From assembly GCA_944381405.1 (NCBI GenBank), contig CALWLA010000009.1:1-64000 (forward strand): a DNA stretch of 64,000 bases, given 5' to 3'. Shown here piece after piece: positions 49,429 to 58,701 of the stretch (within the stretch, counting starts at the first letter, position 1; each line of letters starts with the position of its first letter). This DNA is from an uncultured Lachnospiraceae bacterium. GTDB taxonomy: Bacteria > Bacillota > Clostridia > Lachnospirales > Lachnospiraceae. The notes beneath the pieces are model-generated. The model had not been told where the DNA came from and did no database searches. It saw only the letters and a list, made by a program, of their open reading frames with translations. The translations under genes were made by a program, and so were the position numbers.

Positions 49429-51189
49429 TCAAGAAAAATATTCACTGATCACGATCTGCAGCCTGCGGATCCCGTTGTACTCATTGATCTCCGGATAATA
49501 CAGGATGTTGACCTGATCCATGGCGGAAAGCTCCTCCCGCATCCGGTCCGCTTCTCCGAAGAGGATCCCGTCCACGCCGGGACCTGCCCCGTCCAGCACC
49601 CGGCAGCGCAGCACGTTCCGGTTCTTTCCTATGACTCTCAGATCCCGGAGCCGCACCGCCTTTTCCGCAAACACCGGTTTCTCGTTGCCTGGCCCAAAGG
49701 GCTCCAGAAGCGCCAGCTCCTGCACCAGCCGCTCCGTCACATAGGAGACCGGCATGGCCGCATCGATCCAGACGGTTTTCCGGAAATCCTCCGGGCAAAG
49801 GCCTGCCTGCCGGTTCAGCTCCCGCCGGAAGGCTTCCAGGTTTTCCCGCCGGAGGCTCAGTCCCGCCGCCATGGGATGCCCTCCGAACTTTTCCAAAAGC
49901 TCCGACACGCCGCAGAGCCCCTGGAACATATGGTAGGCTTCGATGGAACGGCCGCTGCCCTTTACGGCCTCCGCTCCCTCCGTCAGCACAAAACAGGGCT
50001 TTCCGTATTTTTCCCGGATCCGGCCCGCCACGATTCCCGCCAGGGATTCGTGGAGCTTTGGCAAAAACAGCACCAGCACCTGATCCTCCGGATACAGGCT
50101 TTCCGCCTGCCGGGCCGCTTCCTCCACCCCCTGCTCCGTCATGGCCTTCCGCTCCTCGTTGAGCTCCTGCAGGTGCAGGGCCAGGGGAAGGGAGTTTTCC
50201 GGGGAGCCGCAAAGGAACAGCTGCAGGGCCGTCTCCGCTGACTCGAGCCTTCCGCCCGCATTGATGCAGGGCCCTATGACAAAACCGATATGATAGGCGG
50301 TAAGCCGTTTTCCGGTAAGGCCGCAGACCTCCACCAGCTTTGCGAGGCCGGGGTTTTCGCACCCGGCGTTCATACGCCGCAAGCCCTCCCGGACGATGAT
50401 GCGGTTGCCGCCCTGCAGCTCCATCACATCCCCCACGGTGGCCACTGCCGCAAATTCCAGGAAGGCCTCCCACTCCCTCCGGGGGATGCCGGTCTTTTCA
50501 TAGAGGCGTTCCAACAGCCGCCAGGCCACCACTGCGCCGCAGATGTTTTTTTCCGGATAGGCGCTTTTACTGAGCTTGGGGTTTACGATGGCGTCTGCCG
50601 GTGGCAGCTGTTCCTCCCCCGCCTCATCCAGACGGACCTCATGGTGATCCGTGACGATCACCTTAAAGCCCCTTTCCTTAGCCTCCCGCAGTTCCTCCAG
50701 CGCCGCGATGCCGTTGTCGCAGGTGAGCACCGCCTCCACGCCGTCGGAAACAGCCACCTCGATGATCTGCAGGTTGATGCCGTAGCCGTCCCGGATCCGG
50801 TCCGGAATCACATGGTCGATGAGGGCGCAGGAAGCTTTTCCTTTTTCCCCTTCTTCCGGAACGTCCTGCAGGGCTTCCTGAACCCGCAGGAGCCCCTTCT
50901 GCAGGATATATGTGGCGCAGACTCCGTCGATGTCGTAGTCCCCCACGATGCGGATATGCCTTCCTTCCCGTATCAGCCTATGCAAAAGCGACGCGGCCTT
51001 TTCGATATCCGGAAGCAGCGACGCCTCCGGCAGGTCGGAAAGCCTGCCGGACAGATAGTTCCGAATCTGTTCCTCCCCCACCACGTCTCTGTTCCGAATG
51101 ATCCGGGCCGTTACCTGGTCGATGCCGAATTCTTCCGCGATCTTCTGAAAATCCGCCCGTTTTGTATAAAGCATCATCCTCGTTTCCAT
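49429..51189 (-). CDS. recJ: RecJ-like single-strand DNA exonuclease (DHH family)
   Basis: A 586-residue DHH-family phosphoesterase. The manganese-binding motifs are GDYDIDGVCATY, LTCDNGIAA and the signature TDHHEVRLDEAG. The DHHA1-type second domain carries GIVAGRIREKYGKPCFVL and the substrate motif GSGRSIEAYHMFQGL. Later GGHPMAAGLSL is conserved in RecJ. It is shorter than the RecJ of B. subtilis. It would degrade 5' single-stranded DNA in repair and recombination. It lies downstream of mscL, past a terminator. Confidence 0.9.
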   Translation of the reverse strand: METRMMLYTKRADFQKIAEEFGIDQVTARIIRNRDVVGEEQIRNYLSGRLSDLPEASLLPDIEKAASLLHRLIREGRHIRIVGDYDIDGVCATYILQKGLLRVQEALQDVPEEGEKGKASCALIDHVIPDRIRDGYGINLQIIEVAVSDGVEAVLTCDNGIAALEELREAKERGFKVIVTDHHEVRLDEAGEEQLPPADAIVNPKLSKSAYPEKNICGAVVAWRLLERLYEKTGIPRREWEAFLEFAAVATVGDVMELQGGNRIIVREGLRRMNAGCENPGLAKLVEVCGLTGKRLTAYHIGFVIGPCINAGGRLESAETALQLFLCGSPENSLPLALHLQELNEERKAMTEQGVEEAARQAESLYPEDQVLVLFLPKLHESLAGIVAGRIREKYGKPCFVLTEGAEAVKGSGRSIEAYHMFQGLCGVSELLEKFGGHPMAAGLSLRRENLEAFRRELNRQAGLCPEDFRKTVWIDAAMPVSYVTERLVQELALLEPFGPGNEKPVFAEKAVRLRDLRVIGKNRNVLRCRVLDGAGPGVDGILFGEADRMREELSAMDQVNILYYPEINEYNGIRRLQIVISEYFS

Positions 51190-51214
51190 ATCTGTTTCCT
51201 TGTCCTTTCGAATC

Positions 51215-51240
51215 GAAAAAGGGGCGGCAAACGCCGTCCC
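51215..51240 (-). terminator. Terminator of mscL
   Basis: GGGACGGCG pairs with CGCCGCCCC-type sequence around TTTG, followed by TTTTTC on the minus strand. Confidence 0.65.
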
Positions 51241-51265
51241 TCTCCAGCCGGAACACCGGCTGATA

Positions 51266-51682
51266 TTACTTTGTTTCCTCTTCCTTGGGCTGCTCGCTGG
51301 TGCAGTGGGGGCATCTGGTCGCCTCGATCGGGATCTCAGACTTGCAGAAGGGGCAAACCTTGGTGGTGGGAACTGCAGGCTCCTCTTCCTTCTTTACGCC
51401 AAGGGCAACCAGCTTGTTCACGGCCTTCAGCAGGCAGAACAGGATGAATGCCATGATAACGAAATTCACAACGGAGGATACGAAATTCGCTCCGAATTCC
51501 TTTACCTGGGCAAGGGTATACATCTGCGCTCCGGTGCAGAAGTTCAGGATGGGGGTCAGCACATTTTCCGTCAGAGCCGTTACAATGCTGGAGAACGCAC
51601 CTCCGATGATAACACCGACTGCCATATCCATCACGTTTCCGCGAAGGGCAAATGCCTTGAACTCTTCGATAAACTTCTTCAT
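51266..51682 (-). CDS. mscL: Large-conductance mechanosensitive channel with zinc ribbon
   Basis: A 138-residue MscL. The amphipathic start EEFKAFALRGNVMDMAVGVI and first pore helix GVIIGGAFSSIVTAL are standard, and TM2 is FVIMAFILFCLLKAVN. The channel opens under membrane tension. After TM2 comes an unusual C-terminal zinc ribbon, CPFCKSEIPIEATRCPHC (two CxxC pairs, about residues 109-126), where typical MscL has a short helical bundle. A promoter is at 51731-51759. The ribbon may sense metal or redox state or bind a partner. Confidence 0.93.
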   Translation of the reverse strand: MKKFIEEFKAFALRGNVMDMAVGVIIGGAFSSIVTALTENVLTPILNFCTGAQMYTLAQVKEFGANFVSSVVNFVIMAFILFCLLKAVNKLVALGVKKEEEPAVPTTKVCPFCKSEIPIEATRCPHCTSEQPKEEETK

Positions 51683-51730
51683 TGACTACTCCTTACTTTC
51701 AATACTACACAAAAGATTACCAAGAGAACA

Positions 51731-51759
51731 GTTTATCGACCCCCCGCCCTTTCTGTCAA
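51731..51759 (-). promoter_or_regulatory. mscL promoter
   Basis: On the minus strand, a perfect TTGACA (51754-51759), then 17 bp and ATAAAC (51731-51736) as a weak -10 box. Confidence 0.45.
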
Positions 51760-51838
51760 GCCTTTTTTCTGAATATCTACAAATTCTGTAAAATGTCCAC
51801 AGCTCCCGGAAGCGGGGTATGCCCCTGACCGGCAGTTC

Positions 51839-52585
51839 TTACATATGATCGCAGATCTGCAGCCAGCTCCGCAGCTCCGCTTCCTCCTCCGGCCGTTTCT
51901 TTGTCAGCTGGGCCGCCGCCACCAGAGGCAGCCAGTCCTGTACATAGCTCTTTTTGGTGCCGGTCTTCTGGCAGAACAGATCCAGATAGCATTCCGCTCC
52001 TTCCCTGTCCTCAAGGGCCAGGATCAGGTAGGTCCTGGCAGCGTCCGCAGAGGCATTTCCCTTTGTGCCATGCACCCAGTCGATGACATGGAAGCCGCCC
52101 TCCGGATCCACGATCACATTGGCAGGCCGCAGATCCCCGTGACACAGCTTTTCATGCCGGGGCATGGCGGCGAGCCTGGTCAGAAGCTCGTACCGGGTGC
52201 TCTCGTCGATCTGAAGCTCGTTCAGCTGCCGCGCCATCTTGTCCTTCAGCTGTTCCAGAAGGGGCGCCCGATGGGCCTGGAGCGCTGTCTGCAGCTCCAC
52301 CAGCTGCTGCAGGTATTCCTCCTTTTTCTCCGGATGTTTCTTCATCAGCGCTTCCAGGGTCTCCCCCTCCGCATATTCCCGCCGCAGGATCCATTTCCCT
52401 TTCTCACATTCCACGGACAGCACCTTCGGCACCAGGGGACCGCAGACAGCCTCGGCCCGGGCGTTGATGAAAGCCTCGTGGAAGACCTCCTCCTTTGGGA
52501 AATCCTTTGCAAATTCCTTGCATACGGCGTCCTTTTCCCGGTAAATGACCCTGCTGGGATTTTCCGATAATATCTCTTTTGCCAT
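51839..52585 (-). CDS. APH/choline-kinase-like phosphotransferase
   Basis: A 248-residue protein with the aminoglycoside-phosphotransferase/choline-kinase fold. The catalytic loop is LCHGDLRPANVIVDP and the metal-binding motif is FHVIDW. The N-lobe is short (VIYREKDAVCKEFAKDFPKE). Members phosphorylate small alcohols, sugars or drugs; nothing here points to antibiotic resistance. It starts 15 bp after the adhE stop, so it is likely expressed from the Rex-type adhE promoter, an unusual partnership. ATG 52585 is chosen; another at 52594 sits too close to the AGGAGG. Confidence 0.75.
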   Translation of the reverse strand: MAKEILSENPSRVIYREKDAVCKEFAKDFPKEEVFHEAFINARAEAVCGPLVPKVLSVECEKGKWILRREYAEGETLEALMKKHPEKKEEYLQQLVELQTALQAHRAPLLEQLKDKMARQLNELQIDESTRYELLTRLAAMPRHEKLCHGDLRPANVIVDPEGGFHVIDWVHGTKGNASADAARTYLILALEDREGAECYLDLFCQKTGTKKSYVQDWLPLVAAAQLTKKRPEEEAELRSWLQICDHM

Positions 52586-52600
52586 GATCCTCATTCCTCC

Positions 52601-55225
52601 TTATGCTTCATCCATTTCCTGATAGGGCTCTCCGTAATAGGCCATCCGGTACATTTCCCGGATCTCCTTCATCAGAGGATAACGGGGGTTTGCCCCTGTA
52701 CACTGGTCGTCAAAGGCATTTTCCGTCATCTCATCCAGGGTCTCAAAAAACGCCTTTTCCTCCACACCGTAGTCCCGGATGCTGTCCCGGATCCCTACTG
52801 CGTGCTTCAGCTCCGTCAGCTTGTCCAGGAATCGCTCAAACACCTCCCGGTCGTCCTTTCCGGTGACGCCGCAGGCTCTCGCCGCTTCCGCATAGCGCTC
52901 CAGGGTATGGGGATATGCGTACTGGGGGAAGGTGCCCATCTTCGGCGGTTTTTCGTTGACGTTATACTGCAGCACATAGTTGATCAGCAGGGCGTTGGCG
53001 ACTCCATGGGGAATGTGATGGTAAGCCCCCAGCTTGTGGGCCATGGAATGGCAGACCCCCAGGAAGGCGTTGGCAAAGGCCATACCCGCCATGGTAGAAG
53101 CGTTTGCCATGTGCTCTCTCGCCTCCACATTGCCGCCGTTTGCATAGGCCTCCGGCAGATACCGGAAGATCTCCTGCATGGCTTTTATAGCCAGGGCGTC
53201 CGTATAGGGGGAAGCCATCATGGAGGCGTAGGCCTCCAGGGCATGGGTCATGGCGTCGATGCCCGAGGCGGCGGTCAGGCCCTTGGGCTGGGTCATCATA
53301 TTGTCCGTGTCGATGATGGCCATCTCCGGCATCAGCTCGTAGTCCGTCACCGGGTATTTGATTCCCGTTTTCTCATCGGTGATCACCGCAAAGGGGGTCG
53401 CCTCAGAGCCGGTTCCGGAGGAAGTGGGGATGGCGATAAAGCAGCATTTTTCTCCCAGCTTCGGGAAGGAGTAGATCTTTTTCCGGATGTCGATGTAGCG
53501 CATGGACATATCGGAAAAGGCTGCGTCAGGGCATTCGTACAAAAGCCACATGATCTTGCCCGCGTCCATGGCGGAGCCGCCGCCAAAGGCGATGATGCAG
53601 TCCGGATGGAAGCTTTCCATCACCTGGACCCCGGCTCTGGCATTTGCCAGGGTGGGATCCGGCTGCACATCGGAAAATACCGTATACTGGATGCCCAGCT
53701 CTGCAAGCCGTTTTTCCACCGGTTTCGTAAAACCGTTATCGAACAGGAACTGATCCGTCACCACAAAGCATCTCCTGGCGTGATAGCAGGTTTTCAGCTC
53801 CTCCAGGGCAACGGGCATACAGCCCTTTTTGAAATACACCTTCCGGGGCGCTCTGAACCACAGCATGTTTTCTCTCCTCTCCGCCACTTTCTTATAATTC
53901 AGCAGGTTTTTGATTCCCACATTGTCCGAAACGGAATTGCCGCCCCAGGAGCCGCAGCCCAGGGTCAGGGAGGGAGCCAGCATGAAGTTGTAAAGATCTC
54001 CGATGCCGCCCTGGGAAGAGGGGGTGTTGATCAGGATCCGGCAGGTCTTCATGGCTGCCGCGTGCTTTCTGATCTTGTCCCCTTCCGCCGGGTCCACAAA
54101 AAGGGAGGCCGTATGGCCGTAGCCCCCGTCTGCCACCAGCCGTTCCGCCTTTTCCAGCGCCTCCTCAAAGGTATCCGCCCGGTACATGGCCAGCACCGGA
54201 GAAAGCTTTTCATGGGCAAAGGCCTCAGAGGGCTCCAGAGAGCTCACCTCGCCGATGAGCACCTTGGTGCCCGCCGGTACCGCGATGCCTGCCATCTTTG
54301 CGATGGCCGCAGCCGGTTGTCCCACGATCTTCGCGTTCAGGGAGCCGTTGATGAGGATGGTCTGCCGCATTTTATCCAGCTCTTCTCCCTGCAGGAAATA
54401 GCAGCCCCGTTTTTCAAATTCCTTCCGCACCCTGTCGTAAACAGAGGAAAGCACCGTTACCGACTGCTCCGAAGCGCAGATCATGCCGTTGTCAAAGGTC
54501 TTGGAATGGATGATGGAGCTCACCGCCATGGGGATGTCCGCCGTCTCGTCGATGATGGCCGGAGTGTTGCCCGCCCCCACGCCGATGGCCGGTTTTCCGG
54601 AGGAATAGGCGGAATGCACCATGCCGGGGCCGCCGGTGGCCAGGATGCAGTCTGCCTCCCGCATCAGCTCATTGGTCATCTCCAGGGAGGGCACGTCGAT
54701 CCAGCCTATGATGCCCTCCGGCGCGCCTGCCTTTACCGCCGCCTCCAGCACGATCCGGGCGGCTGCAGCCGTACAGTTCTTCGCCCTGGGATGGGGTGAG
54801 ATCAGGATGGCGTTCCTGGTCTTTAAGGCGATCAGGGCCTTGAAGATCGCGGTAGATGTGGGGTTCGTGGTGGGGATCACCGCAGCGATCAGCCCCAGAG
54901 GCTCCGCCACCACCTTATATCCAAAGGCCTCGTCCTCTTCGATGATGCCGCAGGTCTTTTCATCCTTATATTTATGGTAGATATACTCCGCAGCGTAATT
55001 GTTTTTGATGACCTTGTCCTCCACAACGCCCATGCCGGTTTCCTCCACCGCCATCTTCGCCAGTGGGATCCGCTGGGCGTTTGCCGCAGAGGCTGCCGCC
55101 CGGAAGATCGCATCTACCTGCTCCTGGCTGTAGGACGCATAGATCTCCTGAGCCTTTCGCATCTGGGCGATCTTTTCCTGAAGGGCCTCCATCGTATCTA
55201 CAACAAAGTTTTTATCTGCTGCCAT
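52601..55225 (-). CDS. adhE: Bifunctional acetaldehyde-CoA/alcohol dehydrogenase
   Basis: An 874-residue enzyme converting acetyl-CoA to ethanol with two NADH. The N-terminal aldehyde dehydrogenase half contains PTTNPTSTAIFKALIALKTR and the catalytic Cys in NGMICASEQSV (about 250). The C-terminal iron-dependent alcohol dehydrogenase half contains IAFGGGSAMDAGKIMW, EATPFAVITDEKTG and the iron-binding HSMAHKLGAYHHIPHG. Such enzymes form spirosomes. A Rex-type operator covers the transcription start, so expression should rise when NADH accumulates. A kinase-like gene follows 15 bp later. Confidence 0.97.
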   Translation of the reverse strand: MAADKNFVVDTMEALQEKIAQMRKAQEIYASYSQEQVDAIFRAAASAANAQRIPLAKMAVEETGMGVVEDKVIKNNYAAEYIYHKYKDEKTCGIIEEDEAFGYKVVAEPLGLIAAVIPTTNPTSTAIFKALIALKTRNAILISPHPRAKNCTAAAARIVLEAAVKAGAPEGIIGWIDVPSLEMTNELMREADCILATGGPGMVHSAYSSGKPAIGVGAGNTPAIIDETADIPMAVSSIIHSKTFDNGMICASEQSVTVLSSVYDRVRKEFEKRGCYFLQGEELDKMRQTILINGSLNAKIVGQPAAAIAKMAGIAVPAGTKVLIGEVSSLEPSEAFAHEKLSPVLAMYRADTFEEALEKAERLVADGGYGHTASLFVDPAEGDKIRKHAAAMKTCRILINTPSSQGGIGDLYNFMLAPSLTLGCGSWGGNSVSDNVGIKNLLNYKKVAERRENMLWFRAPRKVYFKKGCMPVALEELKTCYHARRCFVVTDQFLFDNGFTKPVEKRLAELGIQYTVFSDVQPDPTLANARAGVQVMESFHPDCIIAFGGGSAMDAGKIMWLLYECPDAAFSDMSMRYIDIRKKIYSFPKLGEKCCFIAIPTSSGTGSEATPFAVITDEKTGIKYPVTDYELMPEMAIIDTDNMMTQPKGLTAASGIDAMTHALEAYASMMASPYTDALAIKAMQEIFRYLPEAYANGGNVEAREHMANASTMAGMAFANAFLGVCHSMAHKLGAYHHIPHGVANALLINYVLQYNVNEKPPKMGTFPQYAYPHTLERYAEAARACGVTGKDDREVFERFLDKLTELKHAVGIRDSIRDYGVEEKAFFETLDEMTENAFDDQCTGANPRYPLMKEIREMYRMAYYGEPYQEMDEA

Positions 55226-55249
55226 GATCTGCCTCCTGTCTTTGAAATA

Positions 55250-55267
55250 TTGTTAATTATTTAACAA
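55250..55267. promoter_or_regulatory. Rex-type operator upstream of adhE
   Basis: TTGTTAA-TTAT-TTAACAA is a perfect 18-bp palindrome that fits the clostridial Rex pattern. It lies 9 bp downstream of the -10 box, over the transcription start. Confidence 0.82.
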
Positions 55268-55276
55268 TTCTCCCTT

Positions 55277-55305
55277 ATCATAGCACTCTGTTATTTTTTT
55301 GTCAA
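55277..55305 (-). promoter_or_regulatory. adhE promoter
   Basis: On the minus strand, TTGACA (55300-55305), 17 bp, TATGAT (55277-55282). Confidence 0.8.
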
Positions 55306-55386
55306 TCTTCTTTTTCTTAAAATTCTCTCTTATCTTTTCACCTTCGGGCACTTTTTCAGAAGACAGGGTGTATTTCCCGGCAGATA

Positions 55387-55395
55387 TGCTATAAT
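55387..55395 (+). promoter_or_regulatory. Extended -10 of the MATE gene
   Basis: TGCTATAAT, an extended -10 with a perfect TATAAT (55390-55395) and no clear -35. It is 36 bp before the ATG. Confidence 0.5.
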
Positions 55396-55430
55396 GATCG
55401 AAAGAAGTATTTTTTTGGAGCTGACAGGAT

Positions 55431-56789
55431 ATGAAAACAGCAGCGCGCAATTCAGAACATGCCAATCTCATGACGGAGGGCAGCATTCCAAAGAAGATCG
55501 TCTCCTTTGCCATTCCGCTGTTCCTCGGAAATCTCTTTCAGCAGCTTTACAACACCGCTGACTCCTTGATCGTAGGTAATTTTTTAGGCAGCGACGCCCT
55601 GGCGGCGGTCAGCTCCTCCAGCCCCCTGATCTTTCTGATGGTGGGCTTTTTTAACGGTCTGTCCCTGGGTGCAGGAGTGGTCATCGCCCATTATTACGGC
55701 GCAGAAAAGGACAGCCTGGTTTCCCGTGCTGTCCATACCACCGTCTCCGTGGGACTGATCTGCGGCGTGCTTCTGACCTTCATCGGCCTTGTGTTCGCGC
55801 CCCAGATGCTGCTATTGATGGGAACGCCGGAATCCATCCTGCCTCAGTCCGTTTCTTATTTTAAGGTGTATTTCATGGGATCCCTGGCCTTCGTCATGTA
55901 TAACGTCTGCGTGGGCGTCCTGCAGTCTGTAGGCGACAGCAGGCATCCCCTTTACTACCTGATCGTTTCCTCTCTGGTGAACATTGTGCTGGACCTGTTC
56001 TTTGTGGGCGTCCTTGGCCTTGGGGTCTGGTCCGCCGCTTTTGCCACCATCATCTCCCAGTTTGTCAGCGCCATTCTGAGCCTCTGGCACCTGCTGAGGG
56101 CCTCCGGCAGCTACCGGCTGGAGCTCCGGAGGCTCCGTATCCACCGGCGCATGCTTTACGCCATCGCCCAGAACGGCCTGCCCGCAGGCTTTCAGAACTC
56201 CATCATCGCCCTGGCAAACGTGGTGGTGCAGTCCAATATCAACGCCTTCGGCGCAGCCGCCGTGGCTGGCTGCGGCGCTTATTCCAAGATCGAGGGCTTT
56301 GCCTTTCTGCCCATCACAAGCTTTGCCCTGTCCATGAGCACCTTTGTGAGCCAGAATCTGGGAGCGAAACGGTTTGACCGGGTAAAATCCGGCACCCGTT
56401 TCGGGATCCTCTGCTCCATCTCCCTGGCGGAGCTCATCGGCCTCAGCATCTTCCTGCTGGCGCCGGTTCTGATCGCGGCCTTCAACGACGCGCCGGAGGT
56501 GGTGTCCTACGGCACGGACCAGGCCCGCACCATCGCCCTCTTTTACTGCATGCTGGCCTTTTCCCACTGCGCGGCGGGCATCATGCGGGGCGCAGGCAAG
56601 GCCGCCGTTCCCATGCTGGTGATGCTGGTCTGCTGGTGTCTGATCCGGGTCAGCTACATCACCCTGGCGGTGCATTTCCTGCCGGACATCCATGTGGTCT
56701 TCTGGGCCTATCCTCTGACCTGGAGCTTGAGCTCCATCGTGTTCCTGTGCTATATGCGATACGGAAAATGGATGAAAGGGGCTGCGTAA
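55431..56789 (+). CDS. MATE-family efflux transporter
   Basis: A 452-residue exporter with twelve helices in two repeats. The start MTEGSIPKKIVSFAIPLFLG, then FQQLYNTADSLIVGNFLG, is the hallmark of clostridial MATE (DinF/VmrA-like) proteins. The second half has GLPAGFQNSIIALANVVVQS and INAFGAAAVAGCGAYSKIEG. Substrates are usually cationic drugs or metabolites driven by Na+ or H+; none can be assigned here. It is divergent from adhE and ends in a strong terminator. Confidence 0.92.
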   Translation: MKTAARNSEHANLMTEGSIPKKIVSFAIPLFLGNLFQQLYNTADSLIVGNFLGSDALAAVSSSSPLIFLMVGFFNGLSLGAGVVIAHYYGAEKDSLVSRAVHTTVSVGLICGVLLTFIGLVFAPQMLLLMGTPESILPQSVSYFKVYFMGSLAFVMYNVCVGVLQSVGDSRHPLYYLIVSSLVNIVLDLFFVGVLGLGVWSAAFATIISQFVSAILSLWHLLRASGSYRLELRRLRIHRRMLYAIAQNGLPAGFQNSIIALANVVVQSNINAFGAAAVAGCGAYSKIEGFAFLPITSFALSMSTFVSQNLGAKRFDRVKSGTRFGILCSISLAELIGLSIFLLAPVLIAAFNDAPEVVSYGTDQARTIALFYCMLAFSHCAAGIMRGAGKAAVPMLVMLVCWCLIRVSYITLAVHFLPDIHVVFWAYPLTWSLSSIVFLCYMRYGKWMKGAA

Positions 56790-56804
56790 GGCAGCCCCTT
56801 TTAT
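56776..56804 (+). terminator. Terminator of the MATE gene
   Basis: GGGGCTGC-GTAA-GGCAGCCCC followed by TTTTATT; the left arm overlaps the last codons. Confidence 0.8.
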
Positions 56805-56893
56805 TCGTCCCGCTCTCCGTTTTTTCTACCTTTCAGGTTTTCTCTGTCTTTCCGGCTTACTCCCTTTCTCCCCCTTTGTCCATGTCCCCGGTA

Positions 56894-57832
56894 TCATCCA
56901 TGCAGCGGTATGCCCTTGCCGCCTTTGCGAATACCTGGTCGATCCGCTTCATATAACCGCCCTTGAAAAAGGCGCACTTGCTGGGATCGTAATGGAGGAA
57001 ATCCCCGGTAAAGGCCGTGGAGCGCCAAAAGCAGCTCTTCCTTAAGCCGGACACAGCGGTCGTAGATCAGGGAAAAGCCCTCCAAAAAGACCTCCTCAAA
57101 GCCCAGCACCGTGCGCTTCTTCCCATCCACAACGGGAAGCTGGCAGGTTTTTTCGTCCTTATCCAGCAGGATGCTGTACTGCTTTCCTCCCGCCAGGGCA
57201 GGCAGGATGGAGCTGGGGAAAAGGGAATGGTTCAGGTCATAAATAAAGCTGTTTTCCTCCGCCTTGGGTTCGGGAAAAAGCTTTGGATCGCTGAAGGTTT
57301 CCGGCTGAGGCGTCAGGATGGTCTCCATGTCCACCAGAATGGGATAAACGCCCTGGGCCACCAGGTTTTCCGAATGGAGGTTGCTTGTGCCAAACATCTG
57401 GAACAGGGCGCACAGTCCGCCCAGGTTCCGGAAGTACCTCCCCGCCTCCGCCTCGGTGGAAGCAGGGGCGGCAGGGATGTTCTGGCAAAAGGCATAGCCC
57501 TGCCCCAAAACGCAGTCCGGAACGCAGGCGATGTCGGAAAACCACCGGTCCACGATCTGCCCGAACAGCACATCCGTCCGGCAGTCTCTCGGCTTATAGT
57601 AAAAGCTCCCTTTTTCCGCATCCACCCGGATGGTGGATCTTCCGTGAAAATGCTGATCTGCCATCTGGGCGCTCCAGCCGGTAATTCTTCCGAAATCCTC
57701 CCCGGAAAAAAAGGCGGCGCAGATCTCCCGCCTGTTTGCTGCGATCCGCTCCATCAGCTCCAAAAAGGCGGCGCAGAAACGGTCTGCGCAGCCGTCGAGC
57801 CCTCCGGAAAGCAGCGGGGCGGCCGTAAACAA
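56894..57832 (-). pseudogene. LanM-type lanthipeptide dehydratase fragment
   Basis: About 250 residues match the middle of the DUF4135 dehydration domain of class II lanthipeptide synthetases: GRSTIRVDAEKGSFYYKPRD, then LGGLCALFQMFGTSNLHSEN and QGVYPILVDMETILTP. Full LanM proteins have about 1000 residues, with a cyclase domain that is absent here. The frame begins at a TTG right after the neighbouring gene, without the N-terminal part. From about 57030 it drifts into a non-matching tail (LRSQQVRLFQG onward), while another frame resumes open sequence to 56857. No precursor peptide or transporter is nearby. I read it as a remnant. Confidence 0.6.
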
Positions 57833-57845
57833 TAGAAACTTGCTT

Positions 57846-58697
57846 CTATCCCATGTACTCTATGATCTTCGCTCCCGACAAATGCAAATACTGTCCATCT
57901 TTCACCGAGATGATTTTTTCTCCCTTGAAATTCTGTCTCTCAACTGAAGTTTTGTAGTCTGACGAATTTTCAATTGAATAACCGTCATAGGATGATTGTC
58001 CGTCAGTCTGTATTTTGTACTTTCCCGCAGGAATATGGTATCCTACCTTAAACACTTCTCCTATCCTATAATTGATCTGAGGAACTTCGCTTATAGGCGA
58101 CATTGTGCAGCGTTGTAGTTTTAAATATTCCCCATCATTTACTGTTATGATTGTGTTGTAGTCAAATGGTCTACTATCCAAACTCGTGCTGATATCAAGA
58201 GTCCTATCAGGGTACCTTGTATAATATCCATAAAGTGAACTTGTCGAAAAGAGGACATATTCTCCTGCGCTGATATCAGTTCCTACTTTATACACGGTGT
58301 TTTGTCCATCATAAACTGTTGTTGGTTTAGAAGTTTCAGTAGGAAGCTGAACAGTTGATGATGCAGAGGTTTCAGCCGGAGGTTGAGCAGCCTGCATCGG
58401 CAAAGAGTTTTTTGTCTGAACAACTCCATTGATAACCCAAGCTCCATTGGTATCGACGGTATATCCGTCCGGAGTAGTAGTGTCCGCCAACATATTACCA
58501 TGCTGATTAAAATAGTAACATTCAGCCGTACCGTCATTATTTCCATCTATCCACTTCCATGTATTTATCGGACGACTTCCATCATCCTCTTGATACCACC
58601 AACCTTCGGCATTGGTTTTCCACTGTCCAGCATATGCTGTACTTCCCATTCCTAACGCCAATACTGCAACAGATATCATCAAATATTTTCTTTTCAT
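57846..58697 (-). CDS. Secreted wall-binding repeat protein
   Basis: A 283-residue exported protein. The signal peptide ends near STAYAGQ. Wall-binding repeats follow: GQWKTNAEGWWYQEDDGSRP, then WKWIDGNNDGTAECYYFNQH. A Thr/Ser/Pro-rich linker (about 108-130) leads to two similar modules: VYKVGTDISAGEYVLFS ending DGEYLKLQRC, and VFKVGYHIPAGKYKIQ ending DGQYLHLSGA. This G-x-DI/HIPAGEY pattern occurs in clostridial extracellular domains of unknown role. It lies 4 bp after the larger wall-binding gene, so they form one operon. Confidence 0.72.
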   Translation of the reverse strand: MKRKYLMISVAVLALGMGSTAYAGQWKTNAEGWWYQEDDGSRPINTWKWIDGNNDGTAECYYFNQHGNMLADTTTPDGYTVDTNGAWVINGVVQTKNSLPMQAAQPPAETSASSTVQLPTETSKPTTVYDGQNTVYKVGTDISAGEYVLFSTSSLYGYYTRYPDRTLDISTSLDSRPFDYNTIITVNDGEYLKLQRCTMSPISEVPQINYRIGEVFKVGYHIPAGKYKIQTDGQSSYDGYSIENSSDYKTSVERQNFKGEKIISVKDGQYLHLSGAKIIEYMG

Positions 58698-58701
58698 TTT
58701 T

